Numbered from the stretch's first letter, positions 8,218-17,417 are shown. The stretch is 64,000 nt of DNA from Flammeovirgaceae bacterium SG7u.111 (GCA_034044135.1 CP139021.1:7354001-7418000), one strand, 5' to 3'. Program-made: numbers and translations. The notes: a model not told the origin generated them from the letters alone.

Positions 8218-9105
8218 ATGAAAAGCTTTTTATATACAAAATTGAAAATAAGCAAACTGATGAAGTTGTTGGCAGTTTTGGGGCTGGCCATTTTTTCAAC
8301 TAATACCTCTTTTGCCCAAAGTTCGACAGATGCTCTAGGAAGCCTGGCCTCCAATGATATGTTTTTGTGGTTCATTTTGATAGCTGTGATTTTGCTCAAC
8401 CTAATGGCTGTAGTGCTATTGATAGTTGTGCTCAAAATTCAGCAAATTCTTTTTGCTAAAGATACTGATACAGAAGAAGAACCAAGCTTGTTCGGGTCAT
8501 TGTCTAGTAAGCTTACAGATGCTGTTCCTGTGGAGAAAGAGGAGGATATTTTACTTGACCACGATTACGACGGTATCCAAGAGTTAGATAATAATCTACC
8601 ACCTTGGTGGAAATACATGTTTTATCTCACCATTGTATTTGCTTTTATCTACATAGGTGTATACCATGTGTTCGATTTGGCTCCTTTGCAAGATGAAGAA
8701 TACACACAAGATGTTGCTCGTGCAGAAGCCGAAGTTGCGGAATACATAGCAAACATGGCAAATGCAGTGGATGAAACGAATGTAGAACTGCTCGATGATG
8801 AGGCTAGGATAGCAAGTGGTGAGGAAATTTTCATGAAGAACTGTGCAGTTTGCCACGGTAAACTTGGTGAAGGTGGAGTAGGGCCTAACTTTACAGATAA
8901 CTACTGGATTCACGGAGGAGACATAAAAGACCTGTTTAAAACCATTAAATACGGTGTGCCTTCTAAAGGTATGATATCTTGGCAGGCGCAATTGTCGCCA
9001 GGTCAGATGCAGGAAGTAGGTAGCTATATCTTGACATTGGTAGGTACGAACCCTCCAAATGGAAAAGATCCTCAAGGAGAATTATATGAGCCTGCTGGGG
9101 AATAA
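8218..9105 (+). CDS. ccoP: cbb3-type cytochrome c oxidase subunit III (CcoP), single haem c
   Basis: The product is 295 residues. It has an N-terminal hydrophobic leader ending near SFAQ, a membrane helix (MFLWFILIAVILLNLMAVVL), a cytoplasmic linker, the CcoP signature NNLPPWWKYMFYLTIVFAF as a second helix, then a cytochrome c domain with one CAVCH motif near residue 210 and a distal Met (SKGMISW). CcoP passes electrons from soluble or bc1-linked carriers to CcoO. Proteobacterial CcoP carries two CxxCH motifs; only one is present here, which I infer is the Bacteroidota form rather than a mutation. It starts 17 bases after ccoQ. A hairpin overlaps the stop codon. Confidence 0.93.
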   Translation: MKSFLYTKLKISKLMKLLAVLGLAIFSTNTSFAQSSTDALGSLASNDMFLWFILIAVILLNLMAVVLLIVVLKIQQILFAKDTDTEEEPSLFGSLSSKLTDAVPVEKEEDILLDHDYDGIQELDNNLPPWWKYMFYLTIVFAFIYIGVYHVFDLAPLQDEEYTQDVARAEAEVAEYIANMANAVDETNVELLDDEARIASGEEIFMKNCAVCHGKLGEGGVGPNFTDNYWIHGGDIKDLFKTIKYGVPSKGMISWQAQLSPGQMQEVGSYILTLVGTNPPNGKDPQGELYEPAGE

Positions 9106-9125
9106 CCCCAGTAGTGCTTTTTTTA
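9092..9125 (+). terminator. Terminator overlapping the ccoP stop codon
   Basis: CTGGGG (9095-9100) and CCCCAG (9106-9111) with a 5-nt loop are followed by a run of seven T at 9118-9124. The stem includes the ccoP stop. It may end or attenuate transcription before ccoG. Confidence 0.65.
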
Positions 9126-9304
9126 TAAGAATTTGACACTTCCCATAGGAATAACTAACGCAGAATAATCCCACTTACCGACTAGAAAGTGCAGCGCTCA
9201 ATAAGTTTTATAGGAGCCAAAGCACCATTATCAAACGCTCATTCAGTCTTCTCCCAAAGACTTGGAAAGACTGATACTTATTAATCTATTTGATAGACCA
9301 AACT

Positions 9305-10714
9305 ATGGAAGAAGTAGAAAAAGACGAGAGCTTTAGGGATGCCATCTCCACGGTGGACAAAGAGGGTAAAAGGGTGTGGATTTACCCCAAAAAACCTAAA
9401 GGTAAGTATTACAACTGGCGTACGGTTGTCAGCATAGCGCTGATTGGTATTTTAGTAGGAGCTCCATTTGTGAGAATAGGAGGCGAGCCTCTGCTTCTGC
9501 TCGATGTGCTCAACCGAAAGTTCATCATTTTTGGGCAAATTTTCTGGCCTCAAGATTCACACCTTTTTGCCCTTGGGCTAATCGCCATTGTTTTGTTCAT
9601 CATCCTTTTTACGGTGGTGTACGGAAGGGTATTTTGTGGCTGGGTGTGTCCTCAGACTATTTTTATGGAAATGGTTTTTCGTAAGATTGAGTACTGGATA
9701 GAAGGGGACTGGATAGCTCAAAAGAAGCTTGCTAAAGCTCCTTGGAACCAAGAAAAAATCATAAAGAAAACGAGTAAGCATGTTATTTTTTATGCTCTTT
9801 CTTTTCTCATTGCCAATGTTTTCCTAGCTTATTTTATAGGTACGGAAGCTTTGACCGAGCTGGTAACAGATCCTCCTTCCAAGCATGTTGGAGGGCTTTC
9901 TATTATGATGATTTTCAGTGGGGCATTTTATTTCGTTTTTGCCAAGCTCAGGGAACAGGTTTGTACTACTATCTGCCCTTATGGTAGGCTACAAGGCGTG
10001 CTTTTGGGAAGAAATTCCATCGTAGTAGCTTACGATTATTTGCGTGGAGAGAAGCGTGGGCGCTTGAAAAAAGGACAAGATAAAGAGGCGGAAGGTATTG
10101 GCGATTGTGTGGATTGCAAGCAATGTGTACATGTTTGCCCAACGGGAATAGATATCCGTAACGGCACGCAGCTCGAATGCGTAAACTGCACGGCATGTAT
10201 GGATGCTTGCGACAAAGTTATGTTGAAGTTGGATAGGCCAACTGGTCTTATCAGGTACGCTTCCGAAGAAAGTATAGCCACTCGAAAACCTTACAAATTT
10301 AGCACTCGCTCACTTGGATATACCTCAGTTTTATTTGTGTTGGTCGGGGTAATTACCGCATTGCTAGTAACGAGGACAGATGTAGAGACTACTATTTTAA
10401 GAACGCCTGGTATTCTTTACCAAACCCAAGACGATGGTAGGATCAGTAATCTTTATAACATGAAGATCATCAACAAAACAAATAATGACTTGCCTTCATT
10501 GGAGCTCAAACTGGAAGACGGTCTAGAAGGTGATATTCAATTGGTTGGTGGAGGTCTTTCCGTAAAATCGCAAGGGATAGAAGACAGGGCGATGTTCATT
10601 ATTTTAGATAGGAAGTATCTTAAAAAAATGACTACCAAAATAGAAGTGGGTGTCTATTCAAATGGCGAACAGATCGAGGTTGTTTCAACAAACTTTTTAG
10701 GTCCGACTAATTAA
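9305..10714 (+). CDS. ccoG: cbb3 oxidase accessory protein CcoG (RdxA/FixG family)
   Basis: The product is 469 residues from the ATG at 9305 (MEEVEKDESFRDA); an upstream TTG at 9290 in frame is less likely. It is a polytopic membrane protein with the FixG signature FCGWVCPQTIFMEMVFRKIE and a dicluster ferredoxin segment, CVDCKQCVHVCPTGIDI and CVNCTACMDACDKVM, for two [4Fe-4S] clusters. A C-terminal Ig-like periplasmic domain ends the protein. CcoG is a cupric reductase that supplies Cu(I) for cbb3 assembly. It follows ccoP after a 199-base gap containing a terminator, so it may be transcribed partly on its own. ccoH/fixH follows. Confidence 0.95.
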   Translation: MEEVEKDESFRDAISTVDKEGKRVWIYPKKPKGKYYNWRTVVSIALIGILVGAPFVRIGGEPLLLLDVLNRKFIIFGQIFWPQDSHLFALGLIAIVLFIILFTVVYGRVFCGWVCPQTIFMEMVFRKIEYWIEGDWIAQKKLAKAPWNQEKIIKKTSKHVIFYALSFLIANVFLAYFIGTEALTELVTDPPSKHVGGLSIMMIFSGAFYFVFAKLREQVCTTICPYGRLQGVLLGRNSIVVAYDYLRGEKRGRLKKGQDKEAEGIGDCVDCKQCVHVCPTGIDIRNGTQLECVNCTACMDACDKVMLKLDRPTGLIRYASEESIATRKPYKFSTRSLGYTSVLFVLVGVITALLVTRTDVETTILRTPGILYQTQDDGRISNLYNMKIINKTNNDLPSLELKLEDGLEGDIQLVGGGLSVKSQGIEDRAMFIILDRKYLKKMTTKIEVGVYSNGEQIEVVSTNFLGPTN

Positions 10715-10736
10715 TCGGGCACTCTCTTATTATAAG

Positions 10737-10765
10737 GTTGGTTCTATTTGAAGAACCAACTTCCT
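10737..10765 (+). terminator. Weak hairpin between ccoG and fixH
   Basis: GTTGGTTCT (10737-10745) and AGAACCAAC (10752-10760) form a 9-bp stem followed by ttccttttac. The T-tract is interrupted, so it may be an attenuator or processing site rather than a full terminator. Confidence 0.4.
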
Positions 10766-10833
10766 TTTACATTACAAAATGCTTTTTTTCATTTGCCCAT
10801 CTAGGGGCAATATCTAACATAAATAAAGAAATC

Positions 10834-11280
10834 ATGAAATTTCATTGGGGACATGGAATAGCCTTATTTATAGCCTTTTTTGTCCTATTTATAGGTGTTT
10901 TAGTGGTAAAGAGTTTTATGACTACCTTCCACCTTGAGGCAGATAATTACTATGAACAAGAGCTCGCGTACCAGCAAAGAATTGACAATACGGAAAATGC
11001 GAATAGTCTAACTGAGCCGCTAAGTTGTAGGTTAGATGGCGGATCCATTGTAATTACATACCCTCCAGAGCATTTGGAAAAAGGGCTGAAAGGAACAATT
11101 TATTTATTCCGCCCATCGGATGCCACAAAAGACCAAAAAGTAGCTATCAACATAGATACTACTGGCAAGCAAAAGTTATCTACAAGCGGTATGCTCAAAG
11201 GATTCTATAAAGTAAAAGTTGAGTGGGAAATAGAAGGAGGGGATAAGTTTTACAGTGAAAACCCGATTTTTGTTAATTAA
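10834..11280 (+). CDS. ccoH: FixH/CcoH family protein
   Basis: The product is 148 residues starting MKFHWGHGIALFIAFFVLF. It has one N-terminal membrane helix followed by YYEQELAYQQRID, the FixH hallmark, and a periplasmic beta-rich domain (GTIYLFRPSDATKD). FixH/CcoH interacts with CcoN/CcoP and stabilises cbb3 assembly. The frame is open to a start at 10738, but that extension lies in the hairpin after ccoG and lacks family features, so I use the ATG at 10834. It is 15 bases before the next gene. Confidence 0.88.
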   Translation: MKFHWGHGIALFIAFFVLFIGVLVVKSFMTTFHLEADNYYEQELAYQQRIDNTENANSLTEPLSCRLDGGSIVITYPPEHLEKGLKGTIYLFRPSDATKDQKVAINIDTTGKQKLSTSGMLKGFYKVKVEWEIEGGDKFYSENPIFVN

Positions 11281-11295
11281 TAAATCAGCGCAGAA

Positions 11296-11994
11296 ATGGA
11301 GTTGTGGACAGCATTTACGGTAGGTGCTTTGGGTAGCTTTCACTGCATAGGTATGTGCGGACCAATTGCCTTGGCTCTACCGCTTAAAAATAGAGATTTT
11401 AGCACACGTTTTTTCGGCACGGCTACCTATAACTTAGGAAGAATCCTCACTTATGCCCTTTTAGGAAGTGCTTTTGGTGCAATTGGCCAGGCTTTGGGCT
11501 TCATAGGTACTCAGCAGTGGATCTCTATTACTATTGGAGTATTGATCCTCCTATCGGTACTTTTACCAGCTACCTTTACCAAAAAACTCAATCCAGAATC
11601 TTTCATAGCTAAAGGAATAGGACGGGTAAAGTCAGGTATGCGTGGACTTTTTATGTCTCGCTCATACAAATCACTTTTCCTCATTGGGCTATTGAACGGG
11701 CTGCTGCCCTGTGGCTTGGTTTATCTGGCCTTAGCAGGTTCGGTAGCTACAGGTCATGCCTGGTCGGGTGCAGCATACATGGCACTTTTTGGTTTGGGAA
11801 CTTTCCCCATTATGCTTAGTATAAGCCTTTTGGGAAATATGATAGGGGTGAGGGTTAGAAATCAGATAAGAAGGGCTATGCCAGTGATAATTGCCTGCAT
11901 AGGGGTTCTGTTTATTGTGAGAGGCTTGAATTTGGGAATACCGTATCTTAGCCCCCGAGTTACACCCCAAAGAGTTATTGAATGTTGTCACTAA
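11296..11994 (+). CDS. TauE/SafE (DsbD_2-like) membrane protein of the cbb3 locus
   Basis: The product is 232 residues with about six membrane helices. The N-terminal GSFHCIGMCGPIALALPL has the HCxGMCGP motif, and a second half repeats a similar theme (GLLNGLLPCGLVYLALAGS). This pair of Cys-containing helices is characteristic of the UreH/SafE/DsbD_2 branch found after fixH in many Bacteroidota and proteobacterial cbb3 loci. A role in copper or thiol handling for oxidase assembly is likely from context, but the transported species is not shown by sequence. It starts 15 bases after fixH and is followed by hemN. Confidence 0.82.
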   Translation: MELWTAFTVGALGSFHCIGMCGPIALALPLKNRDFSTRFFGTATYNLGRILTYALLGSAFGAIGQALGFIGTQQWISITIGVLILLSVLLPATFTKKLNPESFIAKGIGRVKSGMRGLFMSRSYKSLFLIGLLNGLLPCGLVYLALAGSVATGHAWSGAAYMALFGLGTFPIMLSISLLGNMIGVRVRNQIRRAMPVIIACIGVLFIVRGLNLGIPYLSPRVTPQRVIECCH

Positions 11995-12043
11995 AGACAA
12001 TTTGAAGTGTTTTTTTTGATATTGAGAAGAGAGAGAAAGAGAA

Positions 12044-13408
12044 ATGAACAGCGAACTTATCCAAAAATATAATGTACCGGGCCCTAGGTACACCAGTTAC
12101 CCAACCGTGCCGTATTGGGATGCTGAGGCGCCTACTATAGAGCAATGGTCGGAAAAAGTGAAGGCGACCTTCGACGCAACGAATGGTGGAGAAGGCATTA
12201 GTATTTACATCCACCTGCCTTTTTGTGAAAGGCTTTGTACTTACTGCGCCTGCAACAAGCGTATCACGGTCAACCATGGAGTGGAAAAGCCTTATATCGA
12301 AGCTGTGTTGAAAGAATGGCAGATGTACTTGGCTATTTTCAAAGAAACTCCTAGGATCAGCGAGATACATTTTGGAGGAGGAACGCCTACGTTCTTTTCA
12401 CCAGAAAACTTAAAATTTTTGATGGATGGCATAAAAGCAACTTCGGAATATGTAGAAGGGGCAGCTTTTAGCTTTGAGGGCCATCCAGGCAATACCACTA
12501 AAGAGCATTTACAAACCCTTTTTGAAGCAGGCTTCACAAGGCTGAGTTTGGGTATCCAAGATTTTGACCAGGCTGTTCAGCAGATTATCAATAGGATTCA
12601 GGCCTATGAGGAAGTAGAGCAGGTGACCAAGTGGGCGAGGGAAATTGGCTATACCTCCATCAATTTTGACCTTATTTTTGGACTTCCTAAGCAGAATAAG
12701 AATACCATTATCGATACCATCCAGAAAACAAATATTCTGAAGCCTGAACGAATCGCTTTTTATAGTTATGCCCACGTGCCTTGGGTGAAATCGGTGGGCC
12801 AGCGCTTGTTTACAGAAGAGGACCTGCCCAAAGGCGATGAAAAACGAGAGCTGTATGAGTTGGGGAAAAAGATGTTTTTGGATAATGGTTATGTGGAAAT
12901 AGGCATGGATCATTTTACCCTCAAAGAAGACGAGCTTTTTGCAGCAGCAGAAGAAAAAACATTGCACCGAAATTTTATGGGCTACACACCTAGCCATACT
13001 AGCTTGCTACTAGGTTTAGGAGTTTCTTCCATTTCCGATACTTGGACGGCTTTTGGGCAGAACGTGAAAGTAGTAGAGCAGTACCAGAAAATTGTAAATT
13101 CGGGAGAGCTTCCTATTTTCAAAGGGCATTTGCTCAACGATGAAGACTTGTTTCTTAGAAAGCAGATTTTGAATATTATGTGTCATTTCGAAACGGAATG
13201 GGATGTAGCTAGCGAATATGCAGCCTACATGGAAGAAGTGAGATCGAGGTTGAGGGAAATGGAAGCCGATGGCTTGCTCAAAAGTTCTCTTGGTAGAATA
13301 GAAGTTACCGAACTCGGGATTCCTTTTATAAGAAATATATGTATGTCTTTGGATGCGAGGCTTTGGCGCTCTAAGCCAACCACACAGCTTTTCAGCGCAA
13401 CGGTTTAA
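12044..13408 (+). CDS. hemN: Oxygen-independent coproporphyrinogen III oxidase (radical SAM)
   Basis: The product is 454 residues. The radical SAM cluster motif is CERLCTYCAC at residues 61-70 (Cys61, Cys65, Cys68 bind [4Fe-4S]), preceded by YIHLPF and the N-terminal YNVPGPRYTSYPT segment typical of HemN. FGGGTPTF and SLGIQDFD follow in the expected order, and the C-terminal HemN domain is complete. It converts coproporphyrinogen III to protoporphyrinogen IX without oxygen, in the cytoplasm. Its place at the end of the cbb3 locus fits joint control of haem synthesis and microaerobic respiration. The length is normal for true HemN rather than the shorter HemW. A strong bidirectional terminator follows. 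Confidence 0.95.
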   Translation: MNSELIQKYNVPGPRYTSYPTVPYWDAEAPTIEQWSEKVKATFDATNGGEGISIYIHLPFCERLCTYCACNKRITVNHGVEKPYIEAVLKEWQMYLAIFKETPRISEIHFGGGTPTFFSPENLKFLMDGIKATSEYVEGAAFSFEGHPGNTTKEHLQTLFEAGFTRLSLGIQDFDQAVQQIINRIQAYEEVEQVTKWAREIGYTSINFDLIFGLPKQNKNTIIDTIQKTNILKPERIAFYSYAHVPWVKSVGQRLFTEEDLPKGDEKRELYELGKKMFLDNGYVEIGMDHFTLKEDELFAAAEEKTLHRNFMGYTPSHTSLLLGLGVSSISDTWTAFGQNVKVVEQYQKIVNSGELPIFKGHLLNDEDLFLRKQILNIMCHFETEWDVASEYAAYMEEVRSRLREMEADGLLKSSLGRIEVTELGIPFIRNICMSLDARLWRSKPTTQLFSATV

Positions 13409-13441
13409 TATTGGGATGAGAAATAAATCTTATGAATAACG

Positions 13442-13475
13442 AAGGCCTCGCTATATGGCGAGGCCTTTGTTTATT
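13442..13475. terminator. Bidirectional terminator between hemN and the LysM protein
   Basis: AAGGCCTCGC (13442-13451) and GCGAGGCCTT (13458-13467) form a perfect 10-bp stem with a 6-nt loop and a T-rich stretch after it (ttgtttattttt). It lies between convergent genes and can serve both. Confidence 0.85.
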
Positions 13476-13484
13476 TTTCTACTA

Positions 13485-15872
13485 CTATACCGGAGGTGGT
13501 ACTCCTCCTGGTTTCACCGGGCTTAGGCTACTATTCAGTATGCTGTTAGCCCTCGTCTTTATTCGTTCATCAGCACCAGCATTGTCCCTAATGGACTGGA
13601 CTACTAAGCGTTCATCTATCATTTGCAGCTGCTGAGGAGATTGCATCCTTTGCATGCCGGCCACTCTTTCTATAGCCGCCACAAATATTTTAGACATATT
13701 ATTGATCCACTGGTTCACGGTAAGGTCTACCATCATGCCGTTGCCCATAGGCGAGCGGATAATAGAAGCCAAAGGAACATTTCTAAGTTGGATAGGCCCT
13801 GCGTTTATGTCCGTTTTCACACTCAAAGCAGGTCTTACATAACCGATGACAGCACGTTCGAGTTGTGCCATTTGGAAAGCTGGGTTGTATCCTGCTCTCA
13901 GGAAAGCGCCGTAAAGCTGCTTGTCATTTTTTAAGGCTATTTCCGCATCAAGTCCTTCAGTTTCTACTTTGCCAGTTACTTTGTACAAGTCAAAAACTTT
14001 CAAGTTCCCATCGTGGATTTCATTATTTCGCATAATTACATCCACATCGATACCTATTTTTTGGAAATACTCGGCAAAGAGCTGAGGTTGTCGGGCTTTC
14101 ATGGTAGCTATTACCGCCCCTAACGACCCATTACTACCTCCGCCTTTTCCCGCAAACTGGATGAATCCCCAAGAGAAATTGGCTTTATCGTAGGTATTGA
14201 TCGCATCGCAATTCCCCTCATGTTTTGACACATACTGGAGGGCAAGAGCCATACTTTCATCTAGCCCTAAGCTTTTGTAGGCATCTATCGATAGGCTAAT
14301 GGGAGCTTCTCCGCTATAGCCCACACCGTTGTAATATTCATTGTAACTACTTCTCACAAAGTTATTGAACTCTGCCACAATCATTTGCCCACGGGATGTT
14401 GGATGGGGAAAGGAGAGTTTGTAGTCAGTGTACTCTCGCAACATTTTGTAAGTGATATCATCTGGGGCTACCAATCCTCTGGTGAATTTATTGGTGCCCA
14501 TCATTTTCACGTGTTTATCTTTCTTCGTCCAATAGTCTACCCGTTTCTTTTGTTGGAAAAGCTCAATAGCTTTTACCGTTCTAGGAATATGAGCGTAGCT
14601 TATCGGAGCATTGCCTATTCTCGCTTGGAGTTGGCTGGGCGCTTCTCCATGGGCTTGGGTAAGCATTTTTAATTGTACCAGTCGTTGCTGTACTTTTTCT
14701 AGGTCGGCAGGGTTGTTCGAATTAATTCTTCCTACGGGGCCTACTATGCCATTACCAAATAGTTGGATACCATTATATGCCTGCAACTGGTAGATAGCCC
14801 GAGCTTTTTTGATAGCCTCCGCTTTGCCGCTTAAACTTGAAGGAAAGCTGATAGGGGCTTGGGTTACCACGTTAGGAGAGCCAGTTGGTCCACTTGTGGT
14901 GGTGGTAGTTGGCTGCGGCACAGGTTGAGAAGTTGGCAAGATCAATTTTTGTCCCACATACAGTGCGGGAGTTGCCAAGTTATTAATCCTCATGATTTCT
15001 TGAGGAACAGTAGAAAATTGATTAGCGATTTTGGAAAGCGTATCGCCAGCCTGAACCGAGTAAGACCGTACTTCTGGAGTAACTTTAGGAGGTTCGGTTT
15101 GGGGCTCCCCTACTTTCAGTATTTGCCCAATGTAAATAGTTGCATTGGGTGCAAGCCCATTTTGGGCAAGTATTTTTTGAGGAGTAGTATGGAATCGCTG
15201 GGCAATAGCATACAGCGAATCCCCTCTTTGCACAGTATAAACTGCTCCAGTTACTACCGGTGTTGGTTGAGTATGTGGAGATGTCGGTACTGTTTGGGGT
15301 TGTGGGCGCGGCTCGGTAACCACCAACTTTTGCCCTACATAAATAGAAGCATTCTGTGGTAGTTGATTGAGGTTGATTATGAGTGCCGGCGTAGTTCCAT
15401 ATTTTTTTGAAATAGCATAAAGCGATTCACCTGCTTGCACGGTATGATACTGAGCAGACCCAGATGAACTTCCAGAAGGAGGGGCAGTGCTTCCACCCCG
15501 TGTCGCCACTGAGCCAGATGCCACGCTTGGTGTTCCGGCATCTACCACTAACTGTTGGCCAATGCTTATGGGCTGGCTTGGGGTGAGGTTATTATTGCTA
15601 ACTATTTTCTCAGGAGACGTATTGAATTTTTTTGAAATAGAGTATAAAGAATCTCCTGGCTTTACAGAATAATACCTGAAAGGTCTGCTTGAGCCACCTT
15701 GGGTAGAGGCTGTGCTTGTTTGTTTTTTCTCTTCAGACACAATCAGTTCTTGACCAACGTAGATGGTGTCATATGGATTCATTTTATTGAGTTCGAGAAT
15801 TCTAGAAGTACTTATGTTGTATTTTCTCGAAATCTGATAAAGGGTATCTCCGGGTTGTACCTTGTGGATCAT
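13485..15872 (-). CDS. Five-LysM protein with lysozyme-like C-terminal region, no signal peptide
   Basis: The product is 795 residues. It begins directly with a LysM domain (MIHKVQPGDTLYQISRKYN), and four more LysM repeats follow over about residues 67-320, separated by Ser/Thr/Pro/Gly-rich linkers, so it should bind peptidoglycan or chitin-like glycans. The C-terminal half holds a segment KHEGNCDAINTYDKANFSWG and then FIQFAG, which resembles the catalytic-Glu region of lysozyme-like (muramidase) folds seen in phage and secretion-system cell-wall enzymes. That part is a remote, motif-based call. No signal peptide or membrane helix is present, so export would need a non-Sec route or lysis. The next gene upstream encodes a small LysM protein sharing the sequence SSRPFRYYSV. 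Confidence 0.8.
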   Translation of the reverse strand: MIHKVQPGDTLYQISRKYNISTSRILELNKMNPYDTIYVGQELIVSEEKKQTSTASTQGGSSRPFRYYSVKPGDSLYSISKKFNTSPEKIVSNNNLTPSQPISIGQQLVVDAGTPSVASGSVATRGGSTAPPSGSSSGSAQYHTVQAGESLYAISKKYGTTPALIINLNQLPQNASIYVGQKLVVTEPRPQPQTVPTSPHTQPTPVVTGAVYTVQRGDSLYAIAQRFHTTPQKILAQNGLAPNATIYIGQILKVGEPQTEPPKVTPEVRSYSVQAGDTLSKIANQFSTVPQEIMRINNLATPALYVGQKLILPTSQPVPQPTTTTTSGPTGSPNVVTQAPISFPSSLSGKAEAIKKARAIYQLQAYNGIQLFGNGIVGPVGRINSNNPADLEKVQQRLVQLKMLTQAHGEAPSQLQARIGNAPISYAHIPRTVKAIELFQQKKRVDYWTKKDKHVKMMGTNKFTRGLVAPDDITYKMLREYTDYKLSFPHPTSRGQMIVAEFNNFVRSSYNEYYNGVGYSGEAPISLSIDAYKSLGLDESMALALQYVSKHEGNCDAINTYDKANFSWGFIQFAGKGGGSNGSLGAVIATMKARQPQLFAEYFQKIGIDVDVIMRNNEIHDGNLKVFDLYKVTGKVETEGLDAEIALKNDKQLYGAFLRAGYNPAFQMAQLERAVIGYVRPALSVKTDINAGPIQLRNVPLASIIRSPMGNGMMVDLTVNQWINNMSKIFVAAIERVAGMQRMQSPQQLQMIDERLVVQSIRDNAGADERIKTRANSILNSSLSPVKPGGVPPPV

Positions 15873-15987
15873 GTTATTTTGTTGTTTGATAACAGGTCTA
15901 GGAATGGGAGTTTTTTTAAGACCTGTGTATAGAACAAATTCTGGTATGCTCTATCTATTTATGTTGATAGAGTTATCTTAAATAAAT

Positions 15988-16230
15988 CTAGTCTTCTTTT
16001 TTTTCATCATCAGGATCTACAGAATAATACCTAAACGGCCTACTTGATTGAGTAGATGCGCTTGCCTGATTGGCAGATAAACCGGAAGCATTGTTTATCT
16101 GCAAGTTCTGTCCAACTGTAATTGCCTCTGCAGAAGCCAAGTTATTCAGGGTGATTAAGTGCTCCACGGTCACATCATAGTTCTGGGCTATTTGAGCGAG
16201 TGTTTCGCCTTCCGTTACTGTATGTGTCAT
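15988..16230 (-). CDS. Small single-LysM protein, partial paralogue of the five-LysM protein
   Basis: The product is 80 residues: one LysM domain (MTHTVTEGETLAQIAQNYDV to VGQNLQIN) and a short tail SSRPFRYYSVDPDDEKKED. The motif SSRPFRYYSV also starts the second LysM repeat of the 795-residue neighbour, so this gene looks like a truncated duplicate of that protein's N-terminus, or the large protein grew from it. There is no signal peptide. It lies 115 bases upstream of the large gene on the same strand, with an ACAGGTCT/AGACCTGT inverted repeat (15892-15926) between them. Small LysM proteins of this type can act as hub-binding parts of contractile systems, but no such genes are nearby. Confidence 0.75.
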   Translation of the reverse strand: MTHTVTEGETLAQIAQNYDVTVEHLITLNNLASAEAITVGQNLQINNASGLSANQASASTQSSRPFRYYSVDPDDEKKED

Positions 16231-16338
16231 TAGTGTTTACTTATTAGGTGAAAAATAAAATTTAATTTTACCATATGTAAGTAAAGCAAAATATATAAAC
16301 AAGTCAATGAATTGTAAGAATATTTTTTATAGGAAAAG

Positions 16339-17280
16339 TTAATCTTTTAAGAGTTCATGGGGTATTGTTACGGCATCTATAAATTCTTCAAACTTTGTTT
16401 TCCCCTGTCCGCTAAGCACCCAAATAGATTCCATATTTTCTAGCTTGAACATCAACTCTTCTTTTCCCTTTAGCACCTTGCAGGTAGAGAAATAATCATC
16501 ATCAACCGATAGTATTTTGAGTGTGCCAACTTGTCTGTTTCTTGGTATCTGTTTTCCATCCAGCTCAACCATTACGGTTTCCACTATTTTCAATATTTGC
16601 CCTTCTCTGCATCCTTTTATTTTTCCAGCGGTTACTACCACTTGTTGCACCTTTCTTTTCGAGTTTTTCGAAATTTCAAATATTTTGGCTTTTACAGGGA
16701 AGTATTCATCTATAAAGTAAAAAATAGGCTCTCGTGAGTTTCGTATGGCGCTGGCAATGGCTTCTTCTTTGGAACCAAAGGGGATTTCTATCATCAATAT
16801 TTTATCGCTATTTCCTTTTAGGCTTTCCGAGGCTATTATTTTCCCTGTTTCTACTTCTATCACCTTGATGGAAAAGTGTGCTTTACCAGAATAGCCTAAT
16901 AGTTTTTTATCTTTTTCCTCTTCGTCTTCATACAGCTCGCTCACAGATATATTTATCAATTGCCCTGTTACTATAAATTGAGCTCCAAGTTTTTTGCCTT
17001 GTTCCACAACTTCGCCTTCTATAAAGCTTTCCCCTTTTTGAAGGTTTTCTTCTGAGAAAATATCATCAAAATTGGTGCGGTCTACTACGGTAAAGCGGTT
17101 CGAGCTTGTAAAAGCATCCACCACTATTTCGGTAATGCTGCTGGAATATCGGGAGGCGTTTCGGGCTTCGGAAGAGCCAAAGGTAGTTACCCCGATTATT
17201 TTCTTTCCCGGAGAAGTATCTTGGGAAAATGAAGGGGTTATTACAGAAAAAAGCAACAAGCAGAAAAATATATTTTTCAT
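16339..17280 (-). CDS. CsgG/LpoB-like secreted protein
   Basis: The product is 313 residues with a signal peptide (MKNIFFCLLLFSVITPSFSQ). The following region, KIIGVTTFG...ITEIVVDAFTSSNRFTVVDR and then GKKLGAQFIVTGQLINI, is the CsgG-type fold shared by curli export protein CsgG and penicillin-binding protein activator LpoB. The C-terminus (VVVTAGKIKGCREGQ, RQVGTLKIL) resembles the flagellar-assembly-like beta domain often attached. No lipobox Cys is seen, so it is probably periplasmic or outer-membrane associated. The neighbours are cell-wall proteins (LysM, SPOR), which favours an envelope role. The pore-forming helices of true CsgG cannot be judged here. Confidence 0.75.
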   Translation of the reverse strand: MKNIFFCLLLFSVITPSFSQDTSPGKKIIGVTTFGSSEARNASRYSSSITEIVVDAFTSSNRFTVVDRTNFDDIFSEENLQKGESFIEGEVVEQGKKLGAQFIVTGQLINISVSELYEDEEEKDKKLLGYSGKAHFSIKVIEVETGKIIASESLKGNSDKILMIEIPFGSKEEAIASAIRNSREPIFYFIDEYFPVKAKIFEISKNSKRKVQQVVVTAGKIKGCREGQILKIVETVMVELDGKQIPRNRQVGTLKILSVDDDYFSTCKVLKGKEELMFKLENMESIWVLSGQGKTKFEEFIDAVTIPHELLKD

Positions 17281-17417
17281 GAGTAGAGGTCGGTAGTCAA
17301 AGAAAGTATGCTAAAAGTTTTAGGTAGTATTGCTTACGAACCCTAGCAAATCTAGTTGCCATTCATTTGCAAAGGGCTCGTTTTAATCTAAAGTTTCCTG
17401 CCGACTTCTAGTTCTTA

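Noticed and set aside
10738-10833. Longer N-terminus for FixH
   Set aside because: The extension lies over the hairpin after ccoG and lacks FixH features; the ATG at 10834 places the membrane helix normally.
16339-17280. Curli secretion pore CsgG
   Set aside because: No csgA, csgE or csgF neighbours and no lipobox; only a CsgG/LpoB-like fold is claimed.
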